Assembly (NCBI GenBank): GCA_009746045.1 | Contig: RPFO01000086.1 | Location: forward strand, 399,732 to 463,731 | From: Mesostigma viride | Lineage: Eukaryota > Streptophyta > Mesostigmatophyceae > Mesostigmatales > Mesostigmataceae | Length of the DNA stretch: 64,000 nucleotides | Reading direction: 5' to 3' | Shown here: piece by piece, positions 10,183-20,741 of the stretch | How positions within the stretch are numbered: the stretch's first letter is position 1 | How the letters are laid out: the number at the start of each line of letters is the position of its first letter | Translations under genes and position numbers: made by a program | Notes under the pieces: generated by a model | Seen by the model: only the letters and a program-made list of their open reading frames with translations | Database searches by the model: none | Told to the model about the DNA's origin: nothing

Positions 10183-10315
10183 TGAGACAAGCAGAGGGGC
10201 ATGAGACAAGTGCGGGGGCATGAGGCAATTAAGCACAGGGGCATGAGACAAGCACAGCCCGGGGCATGAGACAAGTTCGGGGGCATGAGACAAGCACAGG
10301 GGCATGAGACAAGTC
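10183..10315 (+). repeat. GGGGCATGAGACAAG minisatellite, first block
   Basis: About seven units of ~19 bp with core GGGGCATGAGACAAG. The same unit forms the larger block at 10983-11372. Confidence 0.9.
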
Positions 10316-10748
10316 CCGTCGCAATTACCCACTGGCAAACTTGCGCGCGCCCCGCACCGACGCGAGCGCGCGACCTGGACGTCCTATGTGACATAATTAC
10401 TTTAGGATGCAGGGCTTCTGGGACTATGTACTCCGCGCCCGCATGCTACTAGACAAGGAGAAATGGGCTGCCGTCTGCGATGAAAGCACCTTCATGAGGG
10501 GCATGCTCCTGTTTTATCCCCGCGGGCCCCGCAGCCCATCGCTATAATGCGCAGGGTAGAAGTCCGCAGGTGGAGGTTATTGCCCCTGCGGATAGCCGCC
10601 ACACTACCGCCTCGTCTGCCACTACCGACAGTAGTAGAGGACAGCTCGTGCAGATGACGATTATATCCCCCTCTAGTGAGTAGTGGCTACATGCATGGTT
10701 GGGGTATGATGCAGACAATACTTGTAACTTTCGTGTAATTGTTTTCTA
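10316..10748. other. Spacer between minisatellite blocks; no gene seen
   Basis: Single-copy looking, with stops in all frames. It includes a near-palindromic CGCGCGCC..GCGAGCGCGCG segment near 10343-10373. Confidence 0.4.
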
Positions 10749-10763
10749 TAATGAGATTAGCAT

Positions 10764-10910
10764 GAGGGTGCAGGTGCCTTGGTGCACCTAGAGCAAGTGT
10801 TGCTTACATTCCCACCCTTGCAGGAAGTAGCCCAGAATGTATTAAAAGCCATATGCCCCTTCTCAGGGATATGTGCTACATGTACTCCCAACGGAGTTAT
10901 GTTTCTAATT
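10764..10910 (+). mobile_element. SINE-like / 3' LINE-derived insertion with 15-bp TSD
   Basis: 147-bp copy of a dispersed family: GTGCACC, then CATTCCCACCCTTGCAGG, AAGCCATATGCCCCTTCTC, and CTCCCAACGGAGTTATG with a short AATT-rich tail. It is flanked by perfect 15-bp direct repeats TAATGAGATTAGCAT at 10749-10763 and 10911-10925. The un-inserted paralogue of this site is present near 60050-60064. No clear pol III boxes are seen, so a LINE 3'-end fragment is as likely as a true SINE. Confidence 0.85.
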
Positions 10911-10982
10911 AATGAGATTAGCATAGTACTCCGTGGCACGCGCATGCGCATGACACGCAATTAGTACTTCCTTCCTTACTTT

Positions 10983-11372
10983 CTTATGAGACAAGCACGT
11001 ACAGGGGCATGAGACAAGCACATGGGCATAAGACAAGCACAGGGGCATGAGACAAGTGCGGGGCATGAGACAAGTGTGGGGGCATGGGACAAGCACAGGG
11101 GCATGAGACAAGCCCAGGGGCATGCGACAAGTGCGGGGGCATGAGACAAGTGCGGGGGCATGAGACAAGTGCGGGGGCATGAGACAAGTGTGGGGGCATG
11201 AGACAAGTGCGGGGGCATGAGACAAGTGCAGGGGCATGAGACAAGTGCGGGGGCATGAGACAAGTGCGGGGCCATGAGACAAGTGCGGGGGCATGAGACA
11301 AGTACAAGGGCATGAGACAAGTGCGGGGGCATGAGACAAGCACAGGGGCGTGAGACAAGTGCGGGTGCATGA
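10983..11372 (+). repeat. GGGGCATGAGACAAG minisatellite, second block
   Basis: About 20 units of 18-19 bp (core GGGGCATGAGACAAGTGC). Long open frames across it on the minus strand (Ser-His-Ala-Pro-Ala-Leu repeats) are a by-product of the repeat. Confidence 0.95.
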
Positions 11373-14300
11373 CTATTGTACTAGTGCATGAAAAAGATGA
11401 AACAGGCAGTATACACATTCCCGGCCCAGGCAGCATGGCACACATCCATGGGGAAGCACAGACAACGGGTCCTATGGGGGCAGCATCAGGGCACTGTGGG
11501 TCAGCACCCACCCTTTGTCCTGGCGCCATGTCCAGTCACTGTACAGTGTACATCTGGCAGGTCACTCGGCTAACGGCTCACGGCAAGCCCCACGCGCTTG
11601 GATTGATAGAGGGATGCCGCTTGCATCTGTAACGTGAGAAATGTGGCGTTGGAAATTTGAAAGGGCAGGGGGCGTTGTCCTTGTCGATGGTCGATCCTCA
11701 CACAACACAGGGGGATCTATACACAAAACAGGGGGATCTGTGGTGCAAGCGAAAGGGAGAGCGCTTCGGAAACAACACCACGAGCTGACCGCCGTGACAA
11801 GGCACGCACTCCGCCTGCAGATGCAGGGACCGTGCCGCCACGTCACCAGAGGAAGCAACGCGGTGCGCTTGCTGGAGATTGCCTATTTAAGCACAGCAAG
11901 CCAAGTTCCATGATTGCGGTCACGCACGCCATGTGTCGTCAGGCGAGCTGGCAATTGAGCAAGTTCAACCATACGTCAAGGACTACAGCAAAGTCGCCGA
12001 CGCAACCTTGCAGCCTGGCAAGAAGGGACATGGTCGCCAGCCTCCACTGTGCCGCCAACTCAGCCACACACATACATTTCAGAGGAGGGGGAACATTCCC
12101 CCCCCAAATCGCACAAGAGCGCCCTCCATTGTCTGGCCTAGCGCGCCGCCCGGCGCCAGCCAAAAAAGCCCAAGTGGGAAATGGCTGAGTGCGCTACGTC
12201 AGCAAAAGGGCTGCGCCGGGTCGAAAACAGGTTCTGTGGGAGTGTGCTACGAGCTTCGTTGCTTGTGAGACACGTGGCAATCTTAACTAGCATTTCTTAC
12301 ACGTGGCATTCTAAGAAGCATCTCGTAGCGGCAGCTCTTAGCATAAGCACTCAGCTGCAGCAGTACTTCAACGGTGTTCGTCATGTTGTACAGTGACCAT
12401 GATCCGGTTTCCGGTGCGTGGGAAGTCCACTATTGTACGTTCTTCTCACAGTACAGGGTCAAAGCTGACTACTGAACACGCCACGTGTCAGCTATACCCT
12501 GAAACGAACCCAACCTATACACCTGGCACCTGTTGGTACACTCCTCCACTCTGTTAAATCAAGCGCCGGACCACGCTATCGGGAGCAGCAGAGCGCACTC
12601 CTTTTCCTAAATCCAGGCGACCGACCGGCGGGAAGAGTGAACTCCTGAAACTGTTCTTTGCTGCCGCTCTCGAAAATTTCGACCAGAGCGCGCTCCGTCG
12701 CCAAAATTTTGGCGCCGGATCCGTTTTTGCTGGTTTTGGGAGCTCGCTCAACGTCCCAAGGTGCCACACCGGATTGGTGACACAGTGTGGCAGTGTGCTG
12801 TTTTGGCTGGATGGCCCCCCTCCTCATTTCAGCCATGCACGTACAGCATGGAGGGCAGTAGAAAGAAAGACAGTAGACCAGGTGGGGGCAGTGGGCCTGA
12901 TGGGGGCAGTAGACCCGTTAGGCACAGCAGAACAGACAGACAGGGGCCATCGAACAGATAAGGGCAGCCATGCATTATGCTTCTGCGCGGACATGCCAGT
13001 CGCCTACAAACTCCCTCACAAGATCATGCATGTAGCATGTGCGCGCAATGCCTGGCAAGGAAGAAACCTGGTGACATTGCAGAGCATAAGCATGAGCAGC
13101 AGGCTCTCTGGCTAACTGCCACAAGCGCGAGAAGTGGCATTTGAAGATACATTTCCCCACAAATGCACAGAGGAAAAAAGTCAGCCACCTATATTTAAGT
13201 TACCAAGACATCCATGACTCAATGCCTATACTCGTGCTAAGAAATGGTTTGATGAAACATAATTGCATGGCAAACGTGTGGGCATCTATTAAGCCATCTT
13301 CTGTGTCTCAATACTGGAGTGCTCTACCTAATGGTGCTTAGCTTTGAATAGTGAGCAGGCTCAGTGCGCCCGATACTGACACAGCAGAACGATGAAGGCG
13401 CGAAACGGCAACTTCATGCGGCAACGTGGCCTTTGGTGGCAGCGATCCAGCAGACAATTCACAAGTGACGACAGCTTGCACACATGTAAATGCACATGTG
13501 TGACAATAGCTTCCACAGATGCAGCATTTGATTCATCAGATTAAAAAAAATAAAATAAAAAATTCAGGACATGGTGAGAGGATGCCAGCTGGAAACAATC
13601 TGGATGCCAATAGAAAACCAAAAGGCCTAGCCACCTTCCCACTGGACTTTGCCATGGGCAAGGCCAACAAGGCAACGACAAAGAGTGAGACATAGCCTAC
13701 CGAGCAGGGATGGGCAAAGACATCGGCCAAACGGTAGGCGCCCCTTTGGCTCGGCGGCGCCAAGGCCAGCAAATACATTTCTTGAAGCCCAGATGCAAAC
13801 GCAGTGATGCATGCTTATCGTGCGCTAGCTGCACGATTACGACTATGCCAAGTGGATGTACCCACGACCGATGGCAGTGAGAGGGTTGGCTTCCCATAAT
13901 GTGGGTGCTGGGAGCGAGCTCTGCGCTCCAAAGCTCATCCTCCCCCCTTCCGGCGAGCATCTGCTGGCAGGAGCCATGCGTCGGGAACCGCAGAAGCCAT
14001 GTGTCGGGCAAACACTGCTAAGGAAGTAAAAACATTACGGGAAAAAAATGAAAAGATTCTTTAGATATACCTGGTTTGATGACACCCGCCTCGGTAACGC
14101 CAGCGCCATCAACACACCCACCACACGGCAAAGTAACCACCCGTGCGCAGATGACCACCGCACGTGCCCAGGGTCCCTCATGGCGCACGCTGGTGTCCCT
14201 GATGCTTGGCCAGCGTGCTCGGGCAACCTCAGCTCTTGCCTGTGTGGTGGCCATCCATCCGCAAGTACCTCGACGGCTGCCCTACAGGCATGGTGGCCCA

Positions 14301-15324
14301 ATAACCTTCGTCACTAACCTTTGATTCAATACGCTGGCCCGATACCTAGCCATTGGTGAGTGTAGGGTGATACCCTTCGTGTGCTATGACGCAGCATTGG
14401 GCTGGAATGACCTATCCATGGCACATAAAACACACACACCGCCGGCATCCCCATCGATGGTGTCAATGCAACATTGAACGGTGACGCATGATCCATGATG
14501 ATGCAGTCATCAACAACGGCGGCATGCGTAGATATGCGGCGCGAGAAAAGCGACATCACGAGAACTTGTGCCATTGTGGAATGACCATTTGATGGCCACC
14601 CTATCCTTATTCCCCTTGCACCCACACCCATTCCCATACACCATCACCACCAACTTTACATAGCTCTGTAGTCCTCTGAACGGAGGCACGCAGTTAATTA
14701 CCAGCCTGTTCAGATCGATTAAGCATCACAGACTGCCCCGGTGCCTGTTGTGCCGAGGGTTCATGGGCAGGACACCATCACCCTGCTATCTGGCGTGGAA
14801 GCCAAACAAGAAAGAGCGACGTTGCTGAATCCCGGAAGCCAGCAGAGCAAACATGTCAGCAGGACCTTGTTGTTAAGGGACTTCAGGAGTCCAGTGAAGT
14901 TGATTTCCGAAGTTACCCCGCGCACAAAATCCACGCAAAGCATCGTGCAATAACATGATTATGGACATAACCAAGCGTAGGCTTAGAGGCAGGCAAATTT
15001 GCGTAGGGTAGGGGCGGGGGGGAGGGCGGAGTACTCACCCTGGGATGACGTGACGGAATTCTCGCGCACACATGAAATCATGTTCTTATCATTGACAGGC
15101 AGCCAAAATACAACCAACCTAATATGACTATGTAAACCTGGTATTCAAGCTAAAGCATCGTGTATCTTATTATTACTAGGTAGCCACGTTGGAAACCTCC
15201 CATTTCATAGAAGGAAATCAATAAATTCATAGCATGCAATAATCCATCAGGCACTGTTCCCGCGCGAAAGCTATTCTGCTTATATATAAACCTAAATTCG
15301 AGATTTGGACATCGATCATCTGAA
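11373..15324. other. About 4 kb without a recognised gene
   Basis: Only short frames with no family motif, codon bias or splice pattern that I could support. One A-rich stretch occurs near 13541-13560. Some short direct repeats (GGGGGCAGTAGACC near 12890-12915; ACACGTGGCA near 12270-12300) are visible. Possibly old, unrecognisable element sequence or intergenic DNA. Confidence 0.5.
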
Positions 15325-15408
15325 GGTCCTGTGGCCGAGCGGTCCAAGGCGCATGGTTCAGGTCCATGTCTCCTCCGGGGGGCGTGGGTTCAAATCCCAC
15401 CGGGGCCA
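15325..15408 (+). tRNA. tRNA-Leu(CAG), array copy 1
   Basis: 84 nt. Acceptor GGTCCTG pairs with CGGGGCC plus discriminator A. The D arm is GCC/GGC. Anticodon stem CATGG/CCATG encloses loop TTCAGGT, anticodon CAG (reads CUG). It has a long class II variable arm typical of Leu. The T arm is GTGGG-TTCAAAT-CCCAC. A box TGGCCGAGCGG and B box GGTTCAAATCC are intact. No intron; no CCA is encoded. A TTTT pol III stop lies 5 nt downstream. The spacer found before other copies is absent here, so this is the array's left edge. Confidence 0.95.
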
Positions 15409-15467
15409 TACCCTTTTGCCTTCCCGTCACGTTCCAGTTTATTTTTCCGTTGATGTCGTGCATGGAA

Positions 15468-15551
15468 GGTCCTGTGGCCGAGCGGTCCAAGGCGCATGGT
15501 TCAGGTCCATGTCTCCTCCGGGGGGCGTGGGTTCAAATCCCACCGGGGCCA
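15468..15551 (+). tRNA. tRNA-Leu(CAG), array copy 2
   Basis: Identical to copy 1 across 84 nt and offset by exactly 143 bp. The 59-bp spacer and downstream TTTT are retained. Confidence 0.95.
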
Positions 15552-15610
15552 TACCCTTTTGCCTTCCCGTCACGTTCCAGTTCACTTTTCCGTTGATGTC
15601 GTGTATGGAA

Positions 15611-15694
15611 GGTCCTGTGGCCGAGCGGTCCAAGGCGCATGGTTCAGGTCCATGTCTCCTCCGGGGGGCGTGGGTTCAAATCCCACCGGGGCCA
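15611..15694 (+). tRNA. tRNA-Leu(CAG), array copy 3
   Basis: Identical mature sequence, 143 bp after copy 2. The trailer differs slightly (AAAACCTTTT instead of TACCCTTTT) but keeps the T4 terminator. Confidence 0.95.
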
Positions 15695-15753
15695 AAACCT
15701 TTTGCCTTCCCGTCACGTTCCAATTTATTTTTCCGTTGATGTCGTGTATGGAA

Positions 15754-15837
15754 GGTCCTGTGGCCGAGCGGTCCAAGGCGCATGGTTCAGGTCCATGTCT
15801 CCTCCGGGGGGCGTGGGTTCAAATCCCACCGGGGCCA
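15754..15837 (+). tRNA. tRNA-Leu(CAG), array copy 4
   Basis: Identical mature sequence, 143 bp after copy 3, with a T4 terminator downstream. Confidence 0.95.
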
Positions 15838-15896
15838 TACCCTTTTGCCTTCCCGTCACGTTCCAGTTTATTTTTCCGTTGATGTCGTGTATGGAA

Positions 15897-15980
15897 GGTC
15901 CTGTGGCCGAGCGGTCCAAGGCGCATGGTTCAGGTCCATGTCTCCTCCGGGGGGCGTGGGTTCAAATCCCACCGGGGCCA
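15897..15980 (+). tRNA. tRNA-Leu(CAG), array copy 5
   Basis: Identical mature sequence, 143 bp after copy 4. The trailer reads TACCCTTTAA, so the near T4 stop is lost. The next TTTT is about 55 nt downstream, implying a longer precursor or poor termination. Confidence 0.93.
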
Positions 15981-17424
15981 TACCCTTTAATTTGCCTTTG
16001 TCGCGTCCGTGATCTATTGACGTCCGCAATTCAGATTTTGGCGTAATTCTGACGTCCGCAGCCTTGTGCGGGTAGCTATACCGCGGCCCGGTACTGACGC
16101 CGCGCATCTCAGTTGTACTTTCGCGCCAAGTCCGCTGACGGAGCTTTTGGGCGGACCCGAATGTCACTGACATTTGTCACAAGGGCAGTTTGCCGAATGC
16201 TGGTACACAGCAAGCTGGCGAGGCACTGAGCAGCTGTGCAATTTCAGGATGTCAACGTGGGACACCAGACACAAATGCAAGGAAGCCCCAGGCGGTGCCT
16301 GGCATGGCCGATAGATTTGCCCTTGTATATTTGTGTTCGCTTGACAGATAAAGCTTGAAGTTTAGCTTGTCGGAAATTAGACAATGTTATGATTGGCTGA
16401 TGTCTAAAGTGGCGCTAGTGGCGCCAGCCGCCAGGCTTGAGCTTTGAGCAGTATAGAAGGATGAGCAACGAACCATGGTGGTCGTTGTTCGTCCGTTTCT
16501 CTCCCTCACAATTGGTTTCTTGTCTTCATGGGGTGAAATAGTTCGAGCAGCCCGGAGCAGCCCCCGTGAGTGGTTGCATGCAGTCAGTTGCCATGAGGAT
16601 GGACTGACGGATATGACAATGTATTGGTTTTGTTAAGAATGTGTGTAAGACTGAGAACGAGACAAGGGACAGGGCCTTCGGGCAACCCTGGTCGTCGTTG
16701 GCATGCATGCCAGTAGGAACTAGGTCGGGAACACACGCGCACTGCCGCCACAAGGGGCCTGCAGTGGCGTCACCCAAGGGGCCTCACAGCTGCTCTTATA
16801 ACTACAACATTACAACTCGACAGTCTTTGTAATTCGTCATGTATCTCATTGCAATTGAAAGGTCTTTTGGTTGCTTTGATGATAAAGCATTGTCTCAAGA
16901 ATCGGCTGATTGGGCCGGATTCAATGCCTGTCATGAAGGTAGCGGTGCCGTAAAGGACCGCACCTTACATTCTCATTTTAAACGGACGAACAACCCATGA
17001 TGGGTTCAGTCCGGCCAGCCCCCAGGCACGGGGTTCCTCCTGCTTCACCCAGGGAAGCACAAGGAAGAGGTTATTGCTTAGCCTTCAAAAGCATCTGAAG
17101 AGGTTAGGCTTTTCCCTGTAAAAAGCCATTGAAGGGGTTATTGCTAAGCCTTTAAAAGCATGCATGTTAAGGTTGTTGCTGATCCTGGAAAAGCATCTGT
17201 GAGCAGCTGGAATTTTTTTTTTTTTTTGGCTGCTGCCTGGAATGACGCCCTCTTTGGGCTTCCTTCTTTTGTGTGAGATGCCTTTCTTTCACTTTTTGCT
17301 CTCACGTTGTTGTGAGCTAAAGAGTGGGGGGGGAGGTGGCATATCACACACATGATTACTGCTGATAGTGGATGCATTCCAAGTAGCGGTAATGACCAGT
17401 CCAGGATGATATGGCACGCAAACG
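15981..17424. other. 1.4-kb block interrupting the tRNA-Leu array
   Basis: Separates copy 5 from the spacer of copy 6. No coding gene is seen. It contains a TG...CA segment (16368-16822) with 5-bp inverted ends but no matching TSD. It also holds imperfect 40-50 bp repeats built on GGTTATTGCTTAGCCTTCAAAAGCATCTG (about 17065-17190). Confidence 0.5.
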
Positions 17425-17478
17425 CGACACCTTGCCGTCACGTTCCAGTTTATTTTTCCGTTGATGTCGTGTATGGAA

Positions 17479-17562
17479 GGTCTTGTGGCCGAGCGGTCCA
17501 AGGCGCATGGTTCAGGTCCATGTCTCCTCCGGGGGGCGTGGGTTCAAATCCCACCGGGGCCA
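17479..17562 (+). tRNA. tRNA-Leu(CAG), outlying copy 6
   Basis: Same 84-nt gene with one change in the acceptor stem (GGTCTTG instead of GGTCCTG), converting a C-G to a U-G pair, still foldable. The array spacer precedes it (from about 17427) and TTTT follows (17567), so it came from the same array. Confidence 0.92.
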
Positions 17563-17630
17563 ATCATTTTGCAGCGTTTTGTTCCATGTGCCGACGTGGT
17601 AGAACATTATACTAAGTGGAACACAGAAAA

Positions 17631-17749
17631 GGTCCTGTGGCCGAGCGGTCCGACATCCGACCCCTCGACTTGGGAGTCCAAGGCGCATGGTTCGATCAGG
17701 TTCATGTCTCCTCCAGGGGGCGTGGGTTATTAAAATCCCATTGGGGCCA
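17631..17749 (+). pseudogene. tRNA-Leu pseudogene, copy 7
   Basis: Starts GGTCCTGTGGCCGAGCGGTCC and ends TTGGGGCCA like the others. It has an insertion of about 29 bp in the D loop flanked by GTCC, extra bases in the anticodon loop (TTCGATCAGG) and a disrupted T loop (GGTTATTAAAATCCC). The A box is split and the B box destroyed. Not functional. Confidence 0.85.
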
Positions 17750-18046
17750 ATTCATAAATCACTTTTGAGTCTAAAGTATTTTTATTTTGGTTTTTTGTTC
17801 ACTACATTTTGCCATAATCGATGAGATTATCACAACATGGAGGTCCTTTACACATTCGGTTTTTAACGAAACTCGAGCGTGGATCCCAAAACAAATAGAC
17901 GGCTCGAGCCTGATCGATTCCGGCGCAAGTAAATGGCATTTTCAAGGCTTGTACATGCATTAATTAATGAATTAGGAACATAACTCCGTAAACTCCCCAG
18001 GTTCAGAAGAGCCACGAGCCACGAGGTAGCCATGGCTGACGGCGGA
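17750..18046. other. Intergenic, no feature seen
   Basis: AT-rich sequence without an open frame of note, between the tRNA pseudogene and the LINE-A head. Confidence 0.4.
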
Positions 18047-18158
18047 GCTCATAACTTTCACGTTTGAGCACCGAATTTAGCCGTGAATATCACAATCGAC
18101 GCGTCTTTCTACGACGCACATGCTGATATAATTTTCCGAAGCTATTACGCAATATACG
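18047..18158 (+). other. LINE-A 5' UTR
   Basis: GCTCATAACTTTCAC, a spaced GAATTT, a TCTTTCTACGACGCACATG and GATATAAT. The same layout opens LINE-B (22619-22786) and part of LINE-C (52801-52870), marking a shared 5' head, possibly an internal promoter. Confidence 0.65.
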
Positions 18159-18657
18159 ATGAGCAAACGCCTCTCAACGCAACGCAGCCTGGCGGCTGCG
18201 CTTAGCAATGAAAATACGTCTGCAGCCCCGGCTGCAGCTTCGCCAACCGGCCCAGAAGGCAGCGGCGCCACTAGCCAAGCTCTAGTGGTCGCCCAGCCCC
18301 CTGCTGAGCCCACATCGCCAGCAGCGTCGCCAGAACCCAAGCGCAGTCGCCCTGCCGAGCCGAGCTGGGTCGAGGTCGAATTTGTAGCCGAAGCCCGCCA
18401 GCCCGGCTTCTTGGACAAGTTTACCGAGGAACGCATCCTGGGCTGCGTGTTTTTTGGATCACACGCCTCGCTTGTTGAATTGTGCAAGCAGCTCTTCAAC
18501 CGAGGCCGCCTCTTTGATCCTCGCCTGAATCGCGTCTCCTCTTTCGACCCCTTTCCCAGCCTCCGCCGCCCCCACCTCCAGGAATACGCTCTCTTCTCCC
18601 TCCTTGGACGCTCCATCTCGGAGCTTTGGCCCCCAAAGCCCCTCACCACCACCTTAA
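18159..18657 (+). CDS. LINE-A ORF1, 5' segment
   Basis: Begins at ATG 18159 (MSKRLSTQRSLAAALSNEN), 112 bp after the conserved 5' head. It encodes a low-complexity Ala/Pro/Ser N-terminus, a basic PEPKRSRPAEPSW patch, and a folded-looking stretch (FLDKFTEERILGCVFFGSHA). The frame is interrupted at TTAA 18654-18657 by a piggyBac-like insertion. It resumes in exactly the same frame at 20742 after the second TTAA. Without the insertion the ORF1 would be about 470 codons, a normal size for an L1-type ORF1 protein. It is the RNA-binding partner of the LINE. Confidence 0.75.
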
Positions 18658-20741
18658 CCCTTCAACTGTCAAAACTCGAACCACGAGAACGGACTGAGTT
18701 TGGGTATCTTTGTGCGCCTGAGAGTAACTAGCCAAATAACATTTTCTGGCCCACCCTTGGAACCAAGCATGCTTTTATATCAAATAATGTTTGGGAAATT
18801 TGGTTGGTCACATATCCATGCCCTACACCTGCTAAAAATAGCACCCCCCTCAGGGGGGTACAGTGCACATGGGGTTGGAGACATATATAATGCATTATCG
18901 ACCATTTACACAAATCAGTTGGCCCTGGCCTTTTAAAGGCAGGTTATTATAATCATAGACATGCCATCAATGCATTCACAACATGAAATGTCACAAAACT
19001 GTGGACGCTAGCTACAAAATGGCCAAAGCCAGCTGGCACCGTTATAACGGTGCCAGCTGGCAGGGGTATAAATGGTAGCATAACAACACAAAACTTTATT
19101 CCAATTGGCATGAAACAACAAGGGATGCCCAATTGGGCATCATGCACCATACCCAGGTGATAAAACAAGAGACCATGCCATATAACACATGCCAACATGC
19201 CGCAAGGGGCCAAAATGGCACTAGCGCGCGCGTGCGGTATACATAGCGCAAGACTAGCCAAGGGTGTAGCTAACTGTCAATTGGGCTACCTGGCTATATG
19301 CCAAACTACGGATTGCGCCTCTGGGTGCGCAGATACTGCCTCCTACAAGGCCCTGTCAGCTGGGTGCCAGCTGCCAACGTGCGGGTCGTGCGGCCATTGG
19401 CCTCAGCCCATGCGCGGCCAGCCGGGCTGCGGGCTGACAAGGGCTGCATGGCACGCTGGCGGCGGACGTCGTCGTCGTCGAGGCCAGCCACTGGCCCAGC
19501 GTGGAAGCTGAGATAAGCCAGCATATAAGACACAAGACCATGCTAAAAAATAGGTGAAAGGCTCATTAATCAAGGCCTCAAGCGCGCGTCAAAGGGGTGG
19601 CAAGGAGCTACATCACTAACCCACCCGATGAATGACAGAACACCTCCACGTTCTTTGCAACAATAAAGAAAACAAAATAAACAAGTTGGTAATGCTTCCA
19701 TGCAAACAGGTATTGGGTATCTCCATGTTTGTCACATGCAATGGATGCAAAATCAGAAGGTGGGCGTTGGCCAGCAAAACAAGAAGCCATGCCTAAAACT
19801 GGTCAGAAAAGAACTTGTCTCGGGCTGTTTGAGCCAGGAAAAGCATTGGGTAATCACCTTAACCATATTACTAACCAATACCAACCGTTATCACGCTATT
19901 TCCGTTGCAGCCTCAGCTAACAGCGACCAAACATGGTCCAAAATCTGCTTGACCTGATGGTATTCCACAACCATGACAAGCCGATGCGTAGAGGGAGCAA
20001 AACAACAAAATGACAATCACAAGCCCTCGATTATAACTCTGATATTAGTTATAAACGATAATACAACCATATACGGTTAACGGAACACGCTAGGAGGCTA
20101 GAACGTACCAGGTCGGAACAGCAGATTACCTTTCCTGCGGGAGCCAGCACGCCCGATTCATGGACGTAGCCTCGAGCCTTTCCTGGCTGCCAATTCTAGC
20201 AAATCTGGTTGGGAACAACGTCAAAGGTTTATCCATGCGCAAATACCTCGAAAATTTCCGCCTAGCAACATGCAGCACTCGCACTGTCACCGCCTGGCCG
20301 CTGACATGATTTGCTGCGCCGACCAGCACCCCGATGACCCATCTACGCATCTTCAAACGTTCCATGGCTAGAGATAAAACGTTTCTAGGACTTGAAAATC
20401 ATGCCTACAAAATTTGAGTCCAATATGTCAAGCCATTCTCTCGTACCAGTCAGTTGCGTGCACCGCCATAGCCGTGCGCGTCAATATTTTTCATGCACGT
20501 CGGTCCCGTTGGACCATGGTACCCCCCTAACTTTGCTCAAGCATATCTCCCTGGCCAGGTGTCCAAAGTAAGGTCTGAATAGTGCCAGGCATAGCTTAAG
20601 TCTAGATCTTTCGATCCCCCCAGGTTTGACCGTTAAATTATTATTGGCGCGGCGCCTGGTTCTGCCACAAACTCAGTCCGTTAGAGTGGCGCGAGTTCAA
20701 CTGGCGCCACGAAAACGGACTCAGTACAGTTTAAGGGTTAA
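18654..20741. mobile_element. piggyBac-like nonautonomous element 1 (2.1 kb)
   Basis: Bounded by TTAA at 18654-18657 and 20738-20741, the diagnostic piggyBac TSD. The ends are CCCTTCAACTGT and the inverse of ACAGTTTAAGGG (11 of 12 match). Both subterminal regions carry ACGGACTGAGTTTG. Removing the element and one TTAA restores LINE-A ORF1. No transposase frame is present. It shares internal motifs with the 634-bp element at 24427-25068 (TACCCCC-TAACTTTG versus TACCCCCTTGACTTTG; AGATCTTT near the right end). Confidence 0.85.
19028..19061. repeat. Perfect 34-bp palindrome
   Basis: Arm GCCAGCTGGCACCGTTA repeated exactly in reverse complement with no spacer. It could extrude as a cruciform. It lies inside piggyBac-like element 1. 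Confidence 0.95.

Larger units (their letters stand above)
15325..15980 (+). repeat. 143-bp tandem array of tRNA-Leu genes
   Basis: Five tRNA copies and four spacers at perfect 143-bp spacing. The spacer (CCTTCCCGTCACGTTCCAG followed by TTTATTTTTCCGTTGATGTCGTG and ATGGAA) is nearly identical between units, showing recent unequal crossing-over or gene conversion. Confidence 0.95.

Noticed and set aside
10183-11372. CRISPR-like array (regular 18-19 bp repeats)
   Set aside because: Units are contiguous without unique spacers, and the genome is eukaryotic; it is a minisatellite.
10984-11529. Minus-strand Ser-His-Ala-Pro-Leu repeat frame
   Set aside because: Direct translation of the 18-19 bp minisatellite; no start context or domain.
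15305-16046. Overlapping frames of 64-144 codons over the tRNA array
   Set aside because: They simply translate the tRNA-Leu genes and spacers.
16368-16822. Candidate solo LTR (TGTCG...CGACA, TATAGAA inside)
   Set aside because: Flanking 5-mers differ (TAGCT versus GTCTT) and no internal or partner sequence is present; too weak to list as an LTR.
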